A stretch of DNA of 64,000 nucleotides from Pseudomonadota bacterium (GCA_018823285.1 JAHJIQ010000076.1:1-64000); one strand, 5' to 3'; numbered from the stretch's first letter, positions 43,122 through 52,888 are shown. Made by a program: numbers and translations. Notes: generated by a model not told the origin, from the letters alone.

Positions 43122-44396
43122 ATGACTGCCGAAAATTATGATGTGATTATCGTCGGCACCGGCCCGGCGGGGCTGGGCGCCGCCTATGAGCTGATCGAGG
43201 CCGGGCCTTCGCTGAAGGTTCTCATGGTCGACCAGGGCGCGATCTCGTCCGGGGGATTGTTGAACGACTGCAAGCAGAATTACACCTTTCCGATTGGTTT
43301 TGCCCCGGAATACTGGGAGAAAAACGAGGCCGAAACGCTGCTCGAAAAGGTTGGACAGCATCTGAAACCCGAGATCCTGCCGACCTGTCACCTTGAGCCG
43401 TACCGGGAGAGGGCGGAAAGGATCGGGGTCGAGATCGTTCCCGTCCGCCAGGCCCATGTCGGGACCGACCGGAGCAAAAAACTGATCCGCCGCCTGCTGG
43501 CCGGGCTGGAGGACCTCGGGGTGGTGATCCGGATCCGGACCGAGGTGACGGAGATCAGGGAAACGGAAAAGGATGCGGTGATCGTGGCCGGTGATCGGGA
43601 GATCCGCAGCGGCAAACTGATTGTGGCGCCTGGCCGGAAGGGGTTCAGCTTTCTCCAGGGAGTCATGGAGAAACTGGAAATTCCCTATATCGACAACAGC
43701 GTCGATGTGGGAATCCGCCTTGAAACCACCCAGGAACGCTATCCGATTGTCGCCGAATATTATGACCCGAAGATCTATTTTCCCGACAAGGTCCGGACCT
43801 TCTGCACCAACTCGGGCCATGCCCGGGTGATTCTGGAGAAATATCAGGATTATTATCTGGTCAACGGCCATGCGCTTTCCAGTCGCAAGGCCGGAAACCG
43901 CCTGGTCAACCTCGCCCTGCTGAAGACCATTCATCTTGAAGACCCGGTGCGGAGCGGGCAGCAGATGGCGGTTTTTCTCGGCCGGCTCGCCAATGAGATC
44001 GGCGGCGGCAGGCCGCTGATGCAGCGGGTGGGTGATTTCCGGATGGGCAGACGGTCGAAGGAGGAAAACTTCAGCCGGGATCTTTATGATTTTGAGCCCA
44101 GCTGCCGGGTCACCGCAGGCGACCTGGGCCTGGCGGTGCCGGCCAAGATCATGCGCCACCTCTGGGCGGCGATGAAGAAACTCGATTCAATCGTCCCCGG
44201 CATCCTCCACCCGAGCACGATCATGTACTATCCCGAGATCAAGATGTACGCCAACAAGCCGCGTTTTCTGGACGATTCTTTCCGGGTCAGCCGGCATCTC
44301 TACATGATCGGCGACGGGGCCGGCACCTCCCGGGGCATCACCGGGGCCTGGGCCAGCGGCATCAGGGCGGCCCGGGGAATTCTCGCCGGGCTCTGA
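43122..44396 (+). CDS. FAD-dependent dehydrogenase
   Basis: A flavoprotein of about 424 residues. The N-terminal Rossmann motif is VIIVGTGPAGLGAAYELIEAG, and a C-terminal FAD motif is YMIGDGAGTSRGITGAWASG. It belongs to the FAD-dependent dehydrogenase group related to HI0933/BaiN-type and uncharacterised archaeal/deltaproteobacterial oxidoreductases. Substrate unknown, probably cytosolic. ATG at 43122 follows AGAGGTG; an in-frame start at 43074 has no site. It converges on the M20 peptidase gene. Confidence 0.85.
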   Translation: MTAENYDVIIVGTGPAGLGAAYELIEAGPSLKVLMVDQGAISSGGLLNDCKQNYTFPIGFAPEYWEKNEAETLLEKVGQHLKPEILPTCHLEPYRERAERIGVEIVPVRQAHVGTDRSKKLIRRLLAGLEDLGVVIRIRTEVTEIRETEKDAVIVAGDREIRSGKLIVAPGRKGFSFLQGVMEKLEIPYIDNSVDVGIRLETTQERYPIVAEYYDPKIYFPDKVRTFCTNSGHARVILEKYQDYYLVNGHALSSRKAGNRLVNLALLKTIHLEDPVRSGQQMAVFLGRLANEIGGGRPLMQRVGDFRMGRRSKEENFSRDLYDFEPSCRVTAGDLGLAVPAKIMRHLWAAMKKLDSIVPGILHPSTIMYYPEIKMYANKPRFLDDSFRVSRHLYMIGDGAGTSRGITGAWASGIRAARGILAGL

Positions 44397-44482
44397 ACCG
44401 GGGTGCCCGGAACTTCCCGGGTGATATCGGTTGCAGGTGTTACGGGCGGACGGAAAGGCCCACTGGTCAGGATTTTTCGCGT

Positions 44483-45616
44483 TCAGGGATCAGGCAGGGT
44501 TGCACCTTCGCCGTCCGGGACCGCCGCTTCCATGAGGCTCAAGTAGATTTCAGCGGCCTCAACGATCTGCTGGAACGATACCGATTCATCATGGGCGTGG
44601 GCCTGTTCCAGCTGACCCGGACCCAGAATGATCGGTTTCACCCCTGAAGTCCAGATCTGGTTGGCATCGGAGTGGCTCCGGAAAGCGTCGGTAGACCAGG
44701 GAAGATTGTGGGTTTTAAAAACATTTTTCAGGGAATCGACCACCACTCCCTTCTCCGGGAATTGATATCCGGCAGCAATAGTCGCAGTGCGAAATCCCAT
44801 TTCAATGCCGGTCCGTATATCTTTTTTGGAGAGGGCGATTTCTTCCATATCAAGGAGAATCTCACCCGCTTCCATACCCGGTGGGAGGTGCAGGTCGAGG
44901 CACGCTTCGCAGCGTTCGGGCACCGCAAATCCGGATTGGGAACTGAACAGGTCCCGGATGTTGTAGGTGATCAGCGGATAACTGGTTTCAAGATGCTGGG
45001 TCAGGCGCAGGAGGGTCTGGAGCATGACTTCGGTGGCGTTGTGGCGCCGTTTGGCCAGAGACGCGTGCTGTCGTGTGCCCCTGGCGGATAAAAGGATTTC
45101 CACATAACCGTACGACTGCAGGCAGGGGACGAGATCGGTCGGCTCGGCGATAATCGCCCACGGGAAATGATACGACTTCATCAGCTTTTCCGCGCCGTCC
45201 CCGCTTTCCTCCTCGCCGACCACCAGGCAGATGGCTACCGGAGCCTTTGTGTTCCCGGCCTCACGGAAGGTTATGAATGCTTCGATCATGGCGGCACAGC
45301 CGCCCTTCATGTCGGCGGCCCCCAACCCTTTGATCCGGTCTCCCTGGATCGTATAGCCGTAGTTGTCCAGATCCGGAGCCGAGACCGTGTCGATATGGCC
45401 GATGAAAGCCAGCTGGAGATCTTCGTCCGTCGGCGCCAGGATAATGTTGTACCGGTCCTCGTCCACTTCCTGGATCACAACCGGGAGATTGCGCCGTTTC
45501 AGGTAGCCTTTGAGAAAATCAAGGAGATCGCCCTCTTTGCCGGAAGGGCTGTAGATGTCGACCATCCGCTGGAGGAGTTTTTCCAGTCGCTGCCGGTTGA
45601 TGCGCTCAGTTGTCAT
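44483..45616 (-). CDS. M20-family metallopeptidase/deacylase
   Basis: A protein of about 377 residues of the ArgE/DapE/LysK group. Metal and catalytic residues are in FIGHIDTVSAPD, AADMKGGCAA and VVGEEESGDGAE, with a lid domain in the middle and a C-terminal His in GPGQLEQAHAHDE. The overall look is closest to [LysW]-lysine/ornithine hydrolases and acetyl-lysine deacetylases. ATG at 45616 was chosen; it overlaps the end of the GNAT gene by 11 bp, so the two are coupled. The acetyltransferase/deacylase pairing suggests an acylated amino acid as common substrate, which is inference. Confidence 0.85.
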   Translation of the reverse strand: MTTERINRQRLEKLLQRMVDIYSPSGKEGDLLDFLKGYLKRRNLPVVIQEVDEDRYNIILAPTDEDLQLAFIGHIDTVSAPDLDNYGYTIQGDRIKGLGAADMKGGCAAMIEAFITFREAGNTKAPVAICLVVGEEESGDGAEKLMKSYHFPWAIIAEPTDLVPCLQSYGYVEILLSARGTRQHASLAKRRHNATEVMLQTLLRLTQHLETSYPLITYNIRDLFSSQSGFAVPERCEACLDLHLPPGMEAGEILLDMEEIALSKKDIRTGIEMGFRTATIAAGYQFPEKGVVVDSLKNVFKTHNLPWSTDAFRSHSDANQIWTSGVKPIILGPGQLEQAHAHDESVSFQQIVEAAEIYLSLMEAAVPDGEGATLPDP

Positions 45617-46172
45617 TTTTTTTATCGGGATAACTGTAAATTGGAGAGGGGGTGAGGCCCTTTTTTTTCCTGGCCTGCATCTCGGCGGCAACATTCATGG
45701 TCAGATAAATATGTTCTTCCGGGTGGCCGAATCCGAGTTTGCGAAAAAAACGAAGGGCGGGAAGATTCTCACTCTGGGTGTCGACGAGCATCATCCGGAC
45801 ATCGCTGTTGAGCATGATATCCTTGAACCGCCGGAACAGCTTTTCGGCAACCCCCTGGCGCTGGAAATCCGGGTCGACCCCGAGCCAGACCAGATAGCCG
45901 TATTTCCAGGCGGAGCGACTTTTTTCGATCGTCGTCCCGAGGGCGAAACCGATGATCGTTTCGCCGAGTTCCGCCACCAGGCAGAATTCGGTATCGCTGT
46001 GAAAAAGTCCGACCACCTCATAGGGGTCCCAGGTGCGATACATGTTCGGAACCTGTTCGACCTTGAAGAGCTGTTCGCCGAGATGAAAGACCTCGGCAAG
46101 ATCGTCGATCTCCATTTCCCGGATCTTGATATTGGTTCGTTTCAACTGCTTGTCTGATGATTCCCTGTCCAT
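45606..46172 (-). CDS. GNAT-family N-acetyltransferase
   Basis: A protein of about 188 residues with the GNAT fold: acceptor strands (AELGETIIGFALGTTI), the acetyl-CoA loop VDPDFQRQGVAEKLFRRF and the late motif ENLPALRFFRKLGF. ATG at 46172 is preceded by GGAAAGGAAG; the longer frame from 46232 has no good site. It is translationally coupled to the downstream M20 gene. Substrate unknown. Confidence 0.88.
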   Translation of the reverse strand: MDRESSDKQLKRTNIKIREMEIDDLAEVFHLGEQLFKVEQVPNMYRTWDPYEVVGLFHSDTEFCLVAELGETIIGFALGTTIEKSRSAWKYGYLVWLGVDPDFQRQGVAEKLFRRFKDIMLNSDVRMMLVDTQSENLPALRFFRKLGFGHPEEHIYLTMNVAAEMQARKKKGLTPSPIYSYPDKKNDN

Positions 46173-46283
46173 TGCTTCCTTTCCAGAAATTTCTTGAATG
46201 TCGGACAGCCCTGGTGTGTCCGGGTGATCCATTCTTGATACATGACAATTTATTTCAGAGCGAACAATAAATGAAGGGGGTGG

Positions 46284-46748
46284 CTATTTTTTCGGGCGGT
46301 ATTTCAACTGCATGCCTTTGAGGAAATTTCGCAGGATCTGGTCTTTACATTCACGGTAGTGTTTGTTGTCCGGCTTTCTGAAAAGTGCGCTCAACTCATG
46401 TTTGCTCATCGGGAAACCTGCCCGTTCCATGAGCGCAAGAACATCTTCAGCTTTCAGGTCCTCGGCTATTTTCAGTTTCATGAAAATTGTATTGTTGGTC
46501 AGGTGTTTCTCTGGTGCGGGCTGCACTCCTTCCTTTCTGCCGCGTTTGTCGATAATCAGGCCATTCAGGAAAGTTGCCAGGAGAGTGTCGCTGCATTTCT
46601 GCCGGGTGGGATCATCCTCTTTTTTCAACAGGGAGGTGATTTCCGTCCGACTGATCCGGTGGTCGGCAAGGGCGAAGATTGAGATGAGTTTTGCATCATT
46701 GAAATCAAAAATAAAACGAAGTCTGCGCAGGATATCATTGTTGTCCAT
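46284..46748 (-). CDS. DUF1456 (YehS-like) protein
   Basis: A 154-residue helical protein made of two related halves, each with a pattern like DxxxILxxAxxxISxxEITSLLKK...CSDxLLATFLNGLI, typical of the DUF1456/YehS family. Function unknown. AAGGAAT precedes the ATG. Confidence 0.85.
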   Translation of the reverse strand: MDNNDILRRLRFIFDFNDAKLISIFALADHRISRTEITSLLKKEDDPTRQKCSDTLLATFLNGLIIDKRGRKEGVQPAPEKHLTNNTIFMKLKIAEDLKAEDVLALMERAGFPMSKHELSALFRKPDNKHYRECKDQILRNFLKGMQLKYRPKK

Positions 46749-46884
46749 TATTATTCCTTTCCGGGGGAGCGGGGAATTCCATTTCCGGTGAGGGAAAAGG
46801 TCTGCCGGGTGAAAAAGCGGAGATGAAAGGGGCGACGGGTACGTGCCCCGTCGCCCCGGTTTGGCTCAATCTGAAAAACACTTC

Positions 46885-47445
46885 TCACATCTTGTGACAC
46901 GATTCACAGGTATCGGTCACTCCGAAAGCCTCTGAACCGTTGTGGCACGCGCCGCAGGACTCGCCTTTTTCCATGGCCGCCATGGTTGTCTTGTTGGCCC
47001 CGCGCTTGGCTTTGAACAGGGCCGGGTGGCAGTCGGCGCAGCCGAAATTGTTCAGGTGTTCCTCATGGGGAAAGGTGACATCGCCCGCCTCTTCGTTCTT
47101 GAAGAGAATGTCTTGTGCCTCGCTATGGCATTTGGCACAGTTGCCGGTGACGCTGAATACTTTCTTTCCATTGTGGCAGGCGCCGCACGACTTGCCTTTT
47201 TCCATCTGTTTCATGGTGGCGTGGTTGCTGTTGTTTTTCTTGATAAAGACCTTCGGGTGACATTTGTTGCAGTCGGTCCCGTGAATGCTGTGGGCGAAGA
47301 GAACCCGGCCGACGTCTCTGGTCTGCAGATAGACTTCATCGACGAAACCGCCCATGCCCCCGAGGCCTTCCATGCCGACCGCATGGAGAAGTGACGGCAG
47401 GGCCAACATCATCGGTACAACAATAAATAACCAGCGCTTATACAT
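46885..47445 (-). CDS. Six-haem c3/c7-type cytochrome, periplasmic
   Basis: A protein of about 186 residues with a signal peptide (LFIVVPMMLALPSLLHA). It has six CxxCH haem sites in two similar halves: CNKCH, CGACH, CAKCH and CADCH, CGACH, CESCH, with distal His residues in FAHSIHG and FPHEEHLNNFG. The repeat of MKQMEKGKSCGACHNG and MAAMEKGESCGACHNG shows an internal duplication of a three-haem unit. Probably a periplasmic electron carrier. ATG at 47445 follows GGAGGG. Confidence 0.92.
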   Translation of the reverse strand: MYKRWLFIVVPMMLALPSLLHAVGMEGLGGMGGFVDEVYLQTRDVGRVLFAHSIHGTDCNKCHPKVFIKKNNSNHATMKQMEKGKSCGACHNGKKVFSVTGNCAKCHSEAQDILFKNEEAGDVTFPHEEHLNNFGCADCHPALFKAKRGANKTTMAAMEKGESCGACHNGSEAFGVTDTCESCHKM

Positions 47446-47534
47446 GTATTCCCTCCATGGTTGATGTGTAACCGATATTATACGAATAATGCTCGAATAC
47501 ACCACAACTTTGCAATCCTTATTCCTTGTTCGGA

Positions 47535-48134
47535 TCAGAATAGAGATGGCCCCTGTGACATTGTCAGAAGTTCCCTGAGCCGCTCTGCAGTCTGGACCCC
47601 GGATGCGAGGAGGCGGTTGTTCGAGACAAAGGAGGGCACCGCCCTGATCCCAAGTATTTGCGCAAGTTCAGCATCTTTTCTCACGTCTGCAGCGAATTTG
47701 TGGATCTCCAGTGAATGGGCCAGATCTACCGGGTCGAGGCCCATTCCAGCAGCAATATCCATCAGGACGTTTTTGTCACCGATATCGCGGCCGAACTCGA
47801 AAAAGGCGCGGAAGAGGGCACGGTTGTATTCGGCAAGCCGGTGATGGGTTCCGGCCCATTTGGCGGCTTCATGGGCCAGCCTCGAGCGGGGTTGAATCGC
47901 CGGCTTTTTCAGGGGAAGACCGATTTTTTCGGCCAGGGGATAGACATGGTCCCGCCAGGCACTGGTCAGGTATTCTCCATTCGGATCGAGCATTTCCACC
48001 GGTTCGGGGCGCAGTTCAAAGGCACGCCAGTTGATGACCAGATCCTTTTCCGCCGCCGCCATTTTTTCCAGGGCCGGCTCCGCCAGCCAGCAGAAAGGTC
48101 AGAGATAGTCGGAATAGACGTCGAGTTTTTTCAT
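47535..48134 (-). CDS. Candidate selenoprotein, DsbA/FrnE-like oxidoreductase (in-frame TGA read as Sec)
   Basis: Reading TGA at 48099-48101 as selenocysteine gives a 199-residue protein beginning KKLDVYSDYL-U-PFCWLAEPALEKM. UPFC stands where FrnE-type DsbA proteins have a CPxC active site after a YSD strand. The rest has the helical insert and the cis-Pro region RAVPSFVSNNRLLASG of the thioredoxin fold. A SECIS-like hairpin follows the TGA. A standard caller would begin at Met25 (48062) and lose the whole active site. The start codon lies three bases after the stop of the hydrolase-metzincin gene, so it is co-translated with it. Thiol-disulfide or isomerase role, probably cytosolic as no signal peptide is seen. 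Confidence 0.85.
48072..48088 (-). promoter_or_regulatory. Candidate bacterial SECIS element (DsbA/FrnE selenoprotein)
   Basis: On the minus strand GGCTGGC-GGA-GCCGGCC forms a seven-base-pair stem (one G-U) with a GGA loop that begins 17 bases after the TGA. It is the same loop as in the second candidate selenoprotein gene of this window. Confidence 0.7.
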
Positions 48135-48137
48135 GTT

Positions 48138-49418
48138 CTAGATTCCCGGATGAAGGTTGATCTGCGGGGGGCTGCAGTTGTGCGGAGCGGTATCGGCAAG
48201 TGCCATATTCACTGCAGCACCCCGGGCAAGCTTGATTTCCCGGCCATTCAATTGCCAGCCGTAGGTTTTCGAACGCATCAGGTTGTCATCGGATTCCTGA
48301 CGATGGGGGAGAGACAGGGCATGGCCGAGTTCGTGGGCGGCGGTGCGGGCCGCTGAGGACCTTGCCGGATGCGGCGCACCTGCAAGGGTCGGTGCATCGG
48401 TCATCCGGATGTGTTCACCATCGTAGTACCCATTGTAGCCGCCGATATTCGGGGAAAACCACATGTCGAGCCCGTCGGCGAGCGGGGTGTCGTGATCAAC
48501 GGTGTGGATCTCAAAACAGATCCCGGCCTGAGACTGCCAGATTTCATTGATCTCGGAAAATATCGGTGCGAATTCCTGCGGCATTCTGCTGCTGCCCGCC
48601 AGGTGGACGCGGAGATTGATCCGATACAGGGGCAGGTCGGCCGGGGGCAGGCTGCCTGCCGGGGCCGTTTCCGGTCTGTTCAAGGTATCAAGAAGCCAGT
48701 CGGTGATCATTTTTTCCACACCGTCAACCTCACCGAACATGTTGGTGCCGTGGATGTCCTCTTCCTCAAAAACTCTTAAGGTCGCCCCGGTGTTTTTGAG
48801 TCCGGCATGAATAACCGCAGCACCCCGATCCTGTTCCTCTCTGCTGGTCAGAATGAGCAGGGGGATTCCCGTCCATTTTACAATATGATCCATGGTCGGG
48901 ATCCCCAGGTAATCTTTGCCCGGAGTCATGACGACGACGGTGGAAACCGGCACCTTCCTTTCCGCAACCGTATGGATCGCCACACTGCAGCCGACACTTG
49001 CTCCGACCAGTCCGATTTTATCCTGATCGATACCCTGATCGATCAGGTGGCGAACTGCGGCCTCCGCGTCCAGATGCATTCGGTTGAAGAGTTTGGGGTC
49101 TTTTAACGACACTCGCCTGGAAAGGTCATCTCCATTGGGGCTTACTCTACTGTCTCCATGCCCCCGCATATCGATGGAGAGTGTGGTGATGCCGTGTCCG
49201 GCCAGTTCTTCGACCAGCGGCTGCCAGCTTCTTCGATCGCTCTTGTACATGTGCAGGAGAACAACACCGACTTTTGTGTTTCCCGGCGAGAGGGTCCCGG
49301 TTATTCGATAGCCGTCTTCCGCAGTCAGGACAATCTTCTGAGAAGCCGCCTCCGCTTTCGATAAACAGAGGATACCGGTCAGCAGGACAAAAATGATTTT
49401 CAGAGCTGGTTTATTCAT
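48138..49418 (-). CDS. Exported alpha/beta hydrolase fused to metzincin-like peptidase
   Basis: A 426-residue protein with a signal peptide (IIFVLLTGILCLSKAEA). Residues about 25-245 are an alpha/beta hydrolase (oxyanion region VVLLHMYKSDR, nucleophile elbow GASVGCS, His near DIHGTNMFG). Residues about 262-426 are a metzincin-like peptidase: HELGHALSLPH gives the HExxHxxxxxH zinc site, with the usual Gly of HExxHxxGxxH replaced by Ser, and DDNLMRSKTYGW may be the Met-turn. The fusion is unusual. The gene is followed three bases later by the DsbA/FrnE-like selenoprotein gene. Confidence 0.8.
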   Translation of the reverse strand: MNKPALKIIFVLLTGILCLSKAEAASQKIVLTAEDGYRITGTLSPGNTKVGVVLLHMYKSDRRSWQPLVEELAGHGITTLSIDMRGHGDSRVSPNGDDLSRRVSLKDPKLFNRMHLDAEAAVRHLIDQGIDQDKIGLVGASVGCSVAIHTVAERKVPVSTVVVMTPGKDYLGIPTMDHIVKWTGIPLLILTSREEQDRGAAVIHAGLKNTGATLRVFEEEDIHGTNMFGEVDGVEKMITDWLLDTLNRPETAPAGSLPPADLPLYRINLRVHLAGSSRMPQEFAPIFSEINEIWQSQAGICFEIHTVDHDTPLADGLDMWFSPNIGGYNGYYDGEHIRMTDAPTLAGAPHPARSSAARTAAHELGHALSLPHRQESDDNLMRSKTYGWQLNGREIKLARGAAVNMALADTAPHNCSPPQINLHPGI

Positions 49419-49529
49419 GATGATATAATAACCATCTGAAAATCATTCGGCTCTTGCAAAGAGGCGAATGATAAAATGTAAGCCCTGATTGTATCGTGGG
49501 TCCGGTCGATTTCGTCCGCAGAGAGACGG

Positions 49530-51431
49530 TCAGGTTTCGAGCAGTAAGGGTGTCTCTTGCCGATCAGCTTCAGATCCGGCGGCAGAAGAGTTTCCTTTCC
49601 ATTCGGCCACGGAGTTTTCCTGTCTGCCGCTGACAATTCCGGCCAGGTCGTTGACCATGTTCTCAAGAACGCTTGCCTGGGCATTCAGCTCTTCGGAAGC
49701 GGCTGCCGCCTCTTCGGCGTTGGCGGCGTTTTTCTGGGTCACCGTGCTGATCTCGGTGGCGGCCCGGTTCATTTCCTGGATCGATTTTGCCTGGTCGGCA
49801 GATGATCTGGCGATTTCGCTGACGAGCACCTTGACCTTGGCGGCGCTTTCGGCGACCTGGGTGAATTCCTGGTTTGTTTTACCGGCGGCTTCGGAACCCT
49901 GATTTACTTTATTTGTGGTGTCTTCCAGCAGCTTCGCAGTCTCCTTGGCGGCGTCGGCGGCCCGCCTGGCGAGATTTCTGACCTCGTCCGCCACCACGGC
50001 GAATCCGGCCCCCGCCTCCCCGGCTCTGGCCGCTTCAACGGCGGCATTCAACGCCAGAAGATTGGTCTGAAAGGCGATGGCATCGATGGTTTTGATAATC
50101 CTGGAGGTGTCGTCGCTTGCCTTGGAAATCAAATCCATGGATTGAATCAGTTCGGTCATCGAGGTGTTGGCGGAGTTGATGATGTTGCCTACCTGATTCA
50201 TAAGTGTGTCGGCCTGTTGGGCATTTTCAGCATCATGTCTGGTCATGGAGGAGACCTCTTCCAGAGTGGCGGAACTCTCTTCCTGCGCTGCCGCCTGTTC
50301 GGTGGCCCCATCCGACAAGGAATAACTCGCGGTGGCGATTTGCGAGGCTGCGGCATGGACCTGCTTTGCGCTTTCGGTCAGGCCGTATACAACGTTGTTG
50401 ATCGGCAGGGTGATGCTGCGGGCCAGAAGTATTCCGATGCCCAGTGCGAGCAGCGTGCCGATCAGAATCGTCAGGACCAACCCGGTGGAGACCCTGCTTG
50501 CCGTTTCATTACTCTGCAGCATATAGTTTTCGATCTTCGTATTGGTTGATTCGATGATTTCGGCGAGAATTTCTTCGGTTTTCGTCAGGGAGACAGAGGT
50601 GGTGGTGGTCTCATGTTTGTCTAGTTTTTCATAAAGATTTATGGCGATTCTGACCTGTTCCATCATTTTGTCAACGTAGAGCTGAATGCTTTCAATGCTT
50701 GGCAGAACCTCGGCGGTGTATACATCCCTCGCAAGATCGTATTCCTCGATTTCGATATAATCCATAATGGTTGAAATCGAACGGAAGACTTCTTTCAGTT
50801 GGTGGATCAGCTGTTTTTTTGCCTCCTGGACTTCTTTGTTCGGCACCTCAAGCTGCAAAAGCCATCTGCCGAAGGCCAGGTCTTCCAGCTTGCTAGCTCC
50901 CCGGTTGGTGGTTTTTTCCAGAAGCGCTTTGCTGGCGTTGGCGGTCCAGGTCTTGTAGGTGCCGAAATACAGTTCGGCGTCGAAAGCGAGTTTCTGAGGG
51001 TTCTCAATAGCGGTGGCATCAATCTGCCGGTTGATTTCCAGGCAGGATTCGGTGTCGGCTTTCCACTGATTCCAGCTGACCATGAACCTGTCCAGCTGTT
51101 CTTTTTCTTTCCCTGAAAGAGTCAGTGAGCGAAGCTTGACCAGTAGTTTTTCGGCCTGGGTAAAGGATTTTTCTATGTTCTCGTATTCTTTGGCCCGGTC
51201 GGAGAATTTCAGCGCCGGGTTCAGCAGGGTGCGGACGGAGGCTTTAACCTCTGTTTGCGCGTGTTTCAGTTTCAGGATTGTCTGGACCGCGGGTATTTCA
51301 CGATTCCCGGTGGCCTGCATTTTGTCTTTGAGAAGACGGGTGCCGTTCCATCCGATTGCGCCGACCAGTACACAGATTAACGCCCCGAAGGCAAACCCGC
51401 CGATTATTTTCTTCTGGAGTGAAACATTCAT
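49530..51431 (-). CDS. Methyl-accepting chemotaxis protein
   Basis: A 633-residue chemoreceptor. It has TM1 (about 9-30), a large helical periplasmic sensor of about 270 residues (helical-bundle type), TM2 (about 303-327), a short HAMP and a long cytoplasmic signalling domain with the conserved hairpin tip [20 protein letters not shown]. No C-terminal CheR-binding pentapeptide is seen. The gene follows a phosphate-type binding protein gene by 90 bp, so the receptor may sense through that binding protein. Ligand unknown. Confidence 0.93.
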   Translation of the reverse strand: MNVSLQKKIIGGFAFGALICVLVGAIGWNGTRLLKDKMQATGNREIPAVQTILKLKHAQTEVKASVRTLLNPALKFSDRAKEYENIEKSFTQAEKLLVKLRSLTLSGKEKEQLDRFMVSWNQWKADTESCLEINRQIDATAIENPQKLAFDAELYFGTYKTWTANASKALLEKTTNRGASKLEDLAFGRWLLQLEVPNKEVQEAKKQLIHQLKEVFRSISTIMDYIEIEEYDLARDVYTAEVLPSIESIQLYVDKMMEQVRIAINLYEKLDKHETTTTSVSLTKTEEILAEIIESTNTKIENYMLQSNETASRVSTGLVLTILIGTLLALGIGILLARSITLPINNVVYGLTESAKQVHAAASQIATASYSLSDGATEQAAAQEESSATLEEVSSMTRHDAENAQQADTLMNQVGNIINSANTSMTELIQSMDLISKASDDTSRIIKTIDAIAFQTNLLALNAAVEAARAGEAGAGFAVVADEVRNLARRAADAAKETAKLLEDTTNKVNQGSEAAGKTNQEFTQVAESAAKVKVLVSEIARSSADQAKSIQEMNRAATEISTVTQKNAANAEEAAAASEELNAQASVLENMVNDLAGIVSGRQENSVAEWKGNSSAAGSEADRQETPLLLET

Positions 51432-51521
51432 CCTGGCACCTGTTGAGAACTGATTTTGCAGATGATTCTGGTTTCAGCCCGGAGGTGGTCTCCGGGCTGA
51501 TGAGACTATTTTATGAAAATC

Positions 51522-52316
51522 CTAGTCAAGGATCTGTTTCTGTCCTTCAGGTGAGCGGTAGAAATCAATGACCTTCTGGACCTCAGGAGCCGGGTCACCG
51601 ATGGTGATCAGGCCAAGGGGTCTTTGAATGGTGTCTGTTTTGATGATCTTGGCATTCCCCGGGTTCAGATTGAAAAAACCGGAGCTGACCGCGCCGATGC
51701 CGCCTTTGTTTTTGGAAACCTCGTTGATTTCCAGCCGGGTGCTTTGCACCAGGATGGCATTGGCGGCATAATCGGCCTTTTTCATGACCATCGACTGGAA
51801 CACGGCCTTGGTGGAACTGCCCGCGTGGCTGGTGATTACCTGGACCGGCAGGTCCGGCCCGCCCACATCTTTCCAGTTGGTGACCTTGCCGGTATTCAGA
51901 TCGGCGAGCTGCGCCCAGCTCAGACTTGATACCGGATTTTCCGCGTTGGCAATGGGGACGATCAGGTCCATGGTAATTTCATGGAATTGGAGGTTTTTCG
52001 GCACTTCAATGGGGGGCTTGCCATCTTTTTTCAGTACTTTCTGGGCGGATTGGACACTTTCCTCAAGGGTGTTGGAGGAAATCGCAACGTTGGTTTTCCC
52101 TTCGAACAGGGCCAGCATTCCCTTGCCGGTCCCGACGCCGAAGACCTTGGTCTTGATGCCGGTGGCTTTTTCCAGGGCCTCGGCGCCAGGTTCGAGAAAA
52201 CGTTTCTGGCAGGTGGTCGATCCCCAGAACTGGACTTCCTGGGCCGAAACGGTGCTAATGGAGGTCAGCAGAAGACCAAGGATGAAAACGAAAAATTTCA
52301 GGACGGTTCTGTTCAT
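51522..52316 (-). CDS. PstS-like periplasmic substrate-binding protein
   Basis: A 264-residue protein with a signal peptide (FFVFILGLLLTSISTVSA). It has a PBP-like type 2 fold of the phosphate-binding group (FWGSTTCQKRFLEP, GVGTGKGMLALFEGKTNVAISS, LSWAQLADLNTGKVTNWKDVGG). It lacks an adjacent ABC permease, so transport is unlikely to be its local role. The next gene on the same strand is a chemoreceptor, suggesting a sensing partnership. The ligand may be phosphate or another oxyanion. Confidence 0.85.
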   Translation of the reverse strand: MNRTVLKFFVFILGLLLTSISTVSAQEVQFWGSTTCQKRFLEPGAEALEKATGIKTKVFGVGTGKGMLALFEGKTNVAISSNTLEESVQSAQKVLKKDGKPPIEVPKNLQFHEITMDLIVPIANAENPVSSLSWAQLADLNTGKVTNWKDVGGPDLPVQVITSHAGSSTKAVFQSMVMKKADYAANAILVQSTRLEINEVSKNKGGIGAVSSGFFNLNPGNAKIIKTDTIQRPLGLITIGDPAPEVQKVIDFYRSPEGQKQILD

Positions 52317-52888
52317 GCGAATACTCCGTCAAAATATTTTCTGCGGATTGGTGGATAGCTGCAAACCCTAACCAGTGGTGGATTTCGTGACAACCGGCTG
52401 CCGAGGCGAAGGGTCGTTCCATGCAGTTCTGAGGTGGGGTTGATGGCTTTTTCGCCGGTCATCATCTTGAACCGAAACCTGAAAGGAAGCGCCGAATTTT
52501 GGTGGGCCGTGCAGGAATTCTTAGACAGCGGTGGAAAAACGGGTAACATGGATTTGTCGTTAGTGGCTGCTGTGTTTTTTTGCAAAATAATTTGATTCCC
52601 ATCGGTTTTCAGCCGGTTTTCCGGCTAAAATATTTTAGTTGTTGAAATGGTTGCTTTAGACAAATGCCGGTGTGAAGTGGATCAGGAGCTGAACCATCCT
52701 TCGACAGGCTCAGGATGTGCGGGCTTCGACAAGCTCGGGATGATCCTTCGACAAGCTCAGGATGAGCAGGGCTTCGACAGGGTCGGGATGGGCGGATTGA
52801 AGTTGATTCCGCTCACTCTGAGCCTGTCGAAGAGTCAATTGGCTTAACTTGCGCGGTGCTTATAAAATGAAAGCAAGACCTTCGTTAT
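52317..52888. other. Intergenic region with short tandem repeats
   Basis: 572 bp between divergent genes. It holds the repeat cluster 52698-52833. No supported gene; the short frames here overlap the repeats. Confidence 0.5.
52698..52833. repeat. Clustered CTTCGACAAGCTC repeats
   Basis: Four direct copies of a 20-bp unit (C/G)CTTCGACAGGCTCAGGATG start at 52698, 52723, 52745 and 52771, and an inverted copy (CTCTGAGCCTGTCGAAG) lies at 52816-52832. This is a widespread intergenic repeat type. Spacers are only 2-6 bp, so it is not a CRISPR array. Confidence 0.85.

Noticed and set aside
52698-52833. CRISPR-like short repeat array
   Set aside because: Units are separated by only 2-6 bp, one copy is inverted, and no cas genes are near.
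52647-52847. A 66-codon plus-strand frame
   Set aside because: It consists mainly of the CTTCGACAAGCTC repeat cluster.
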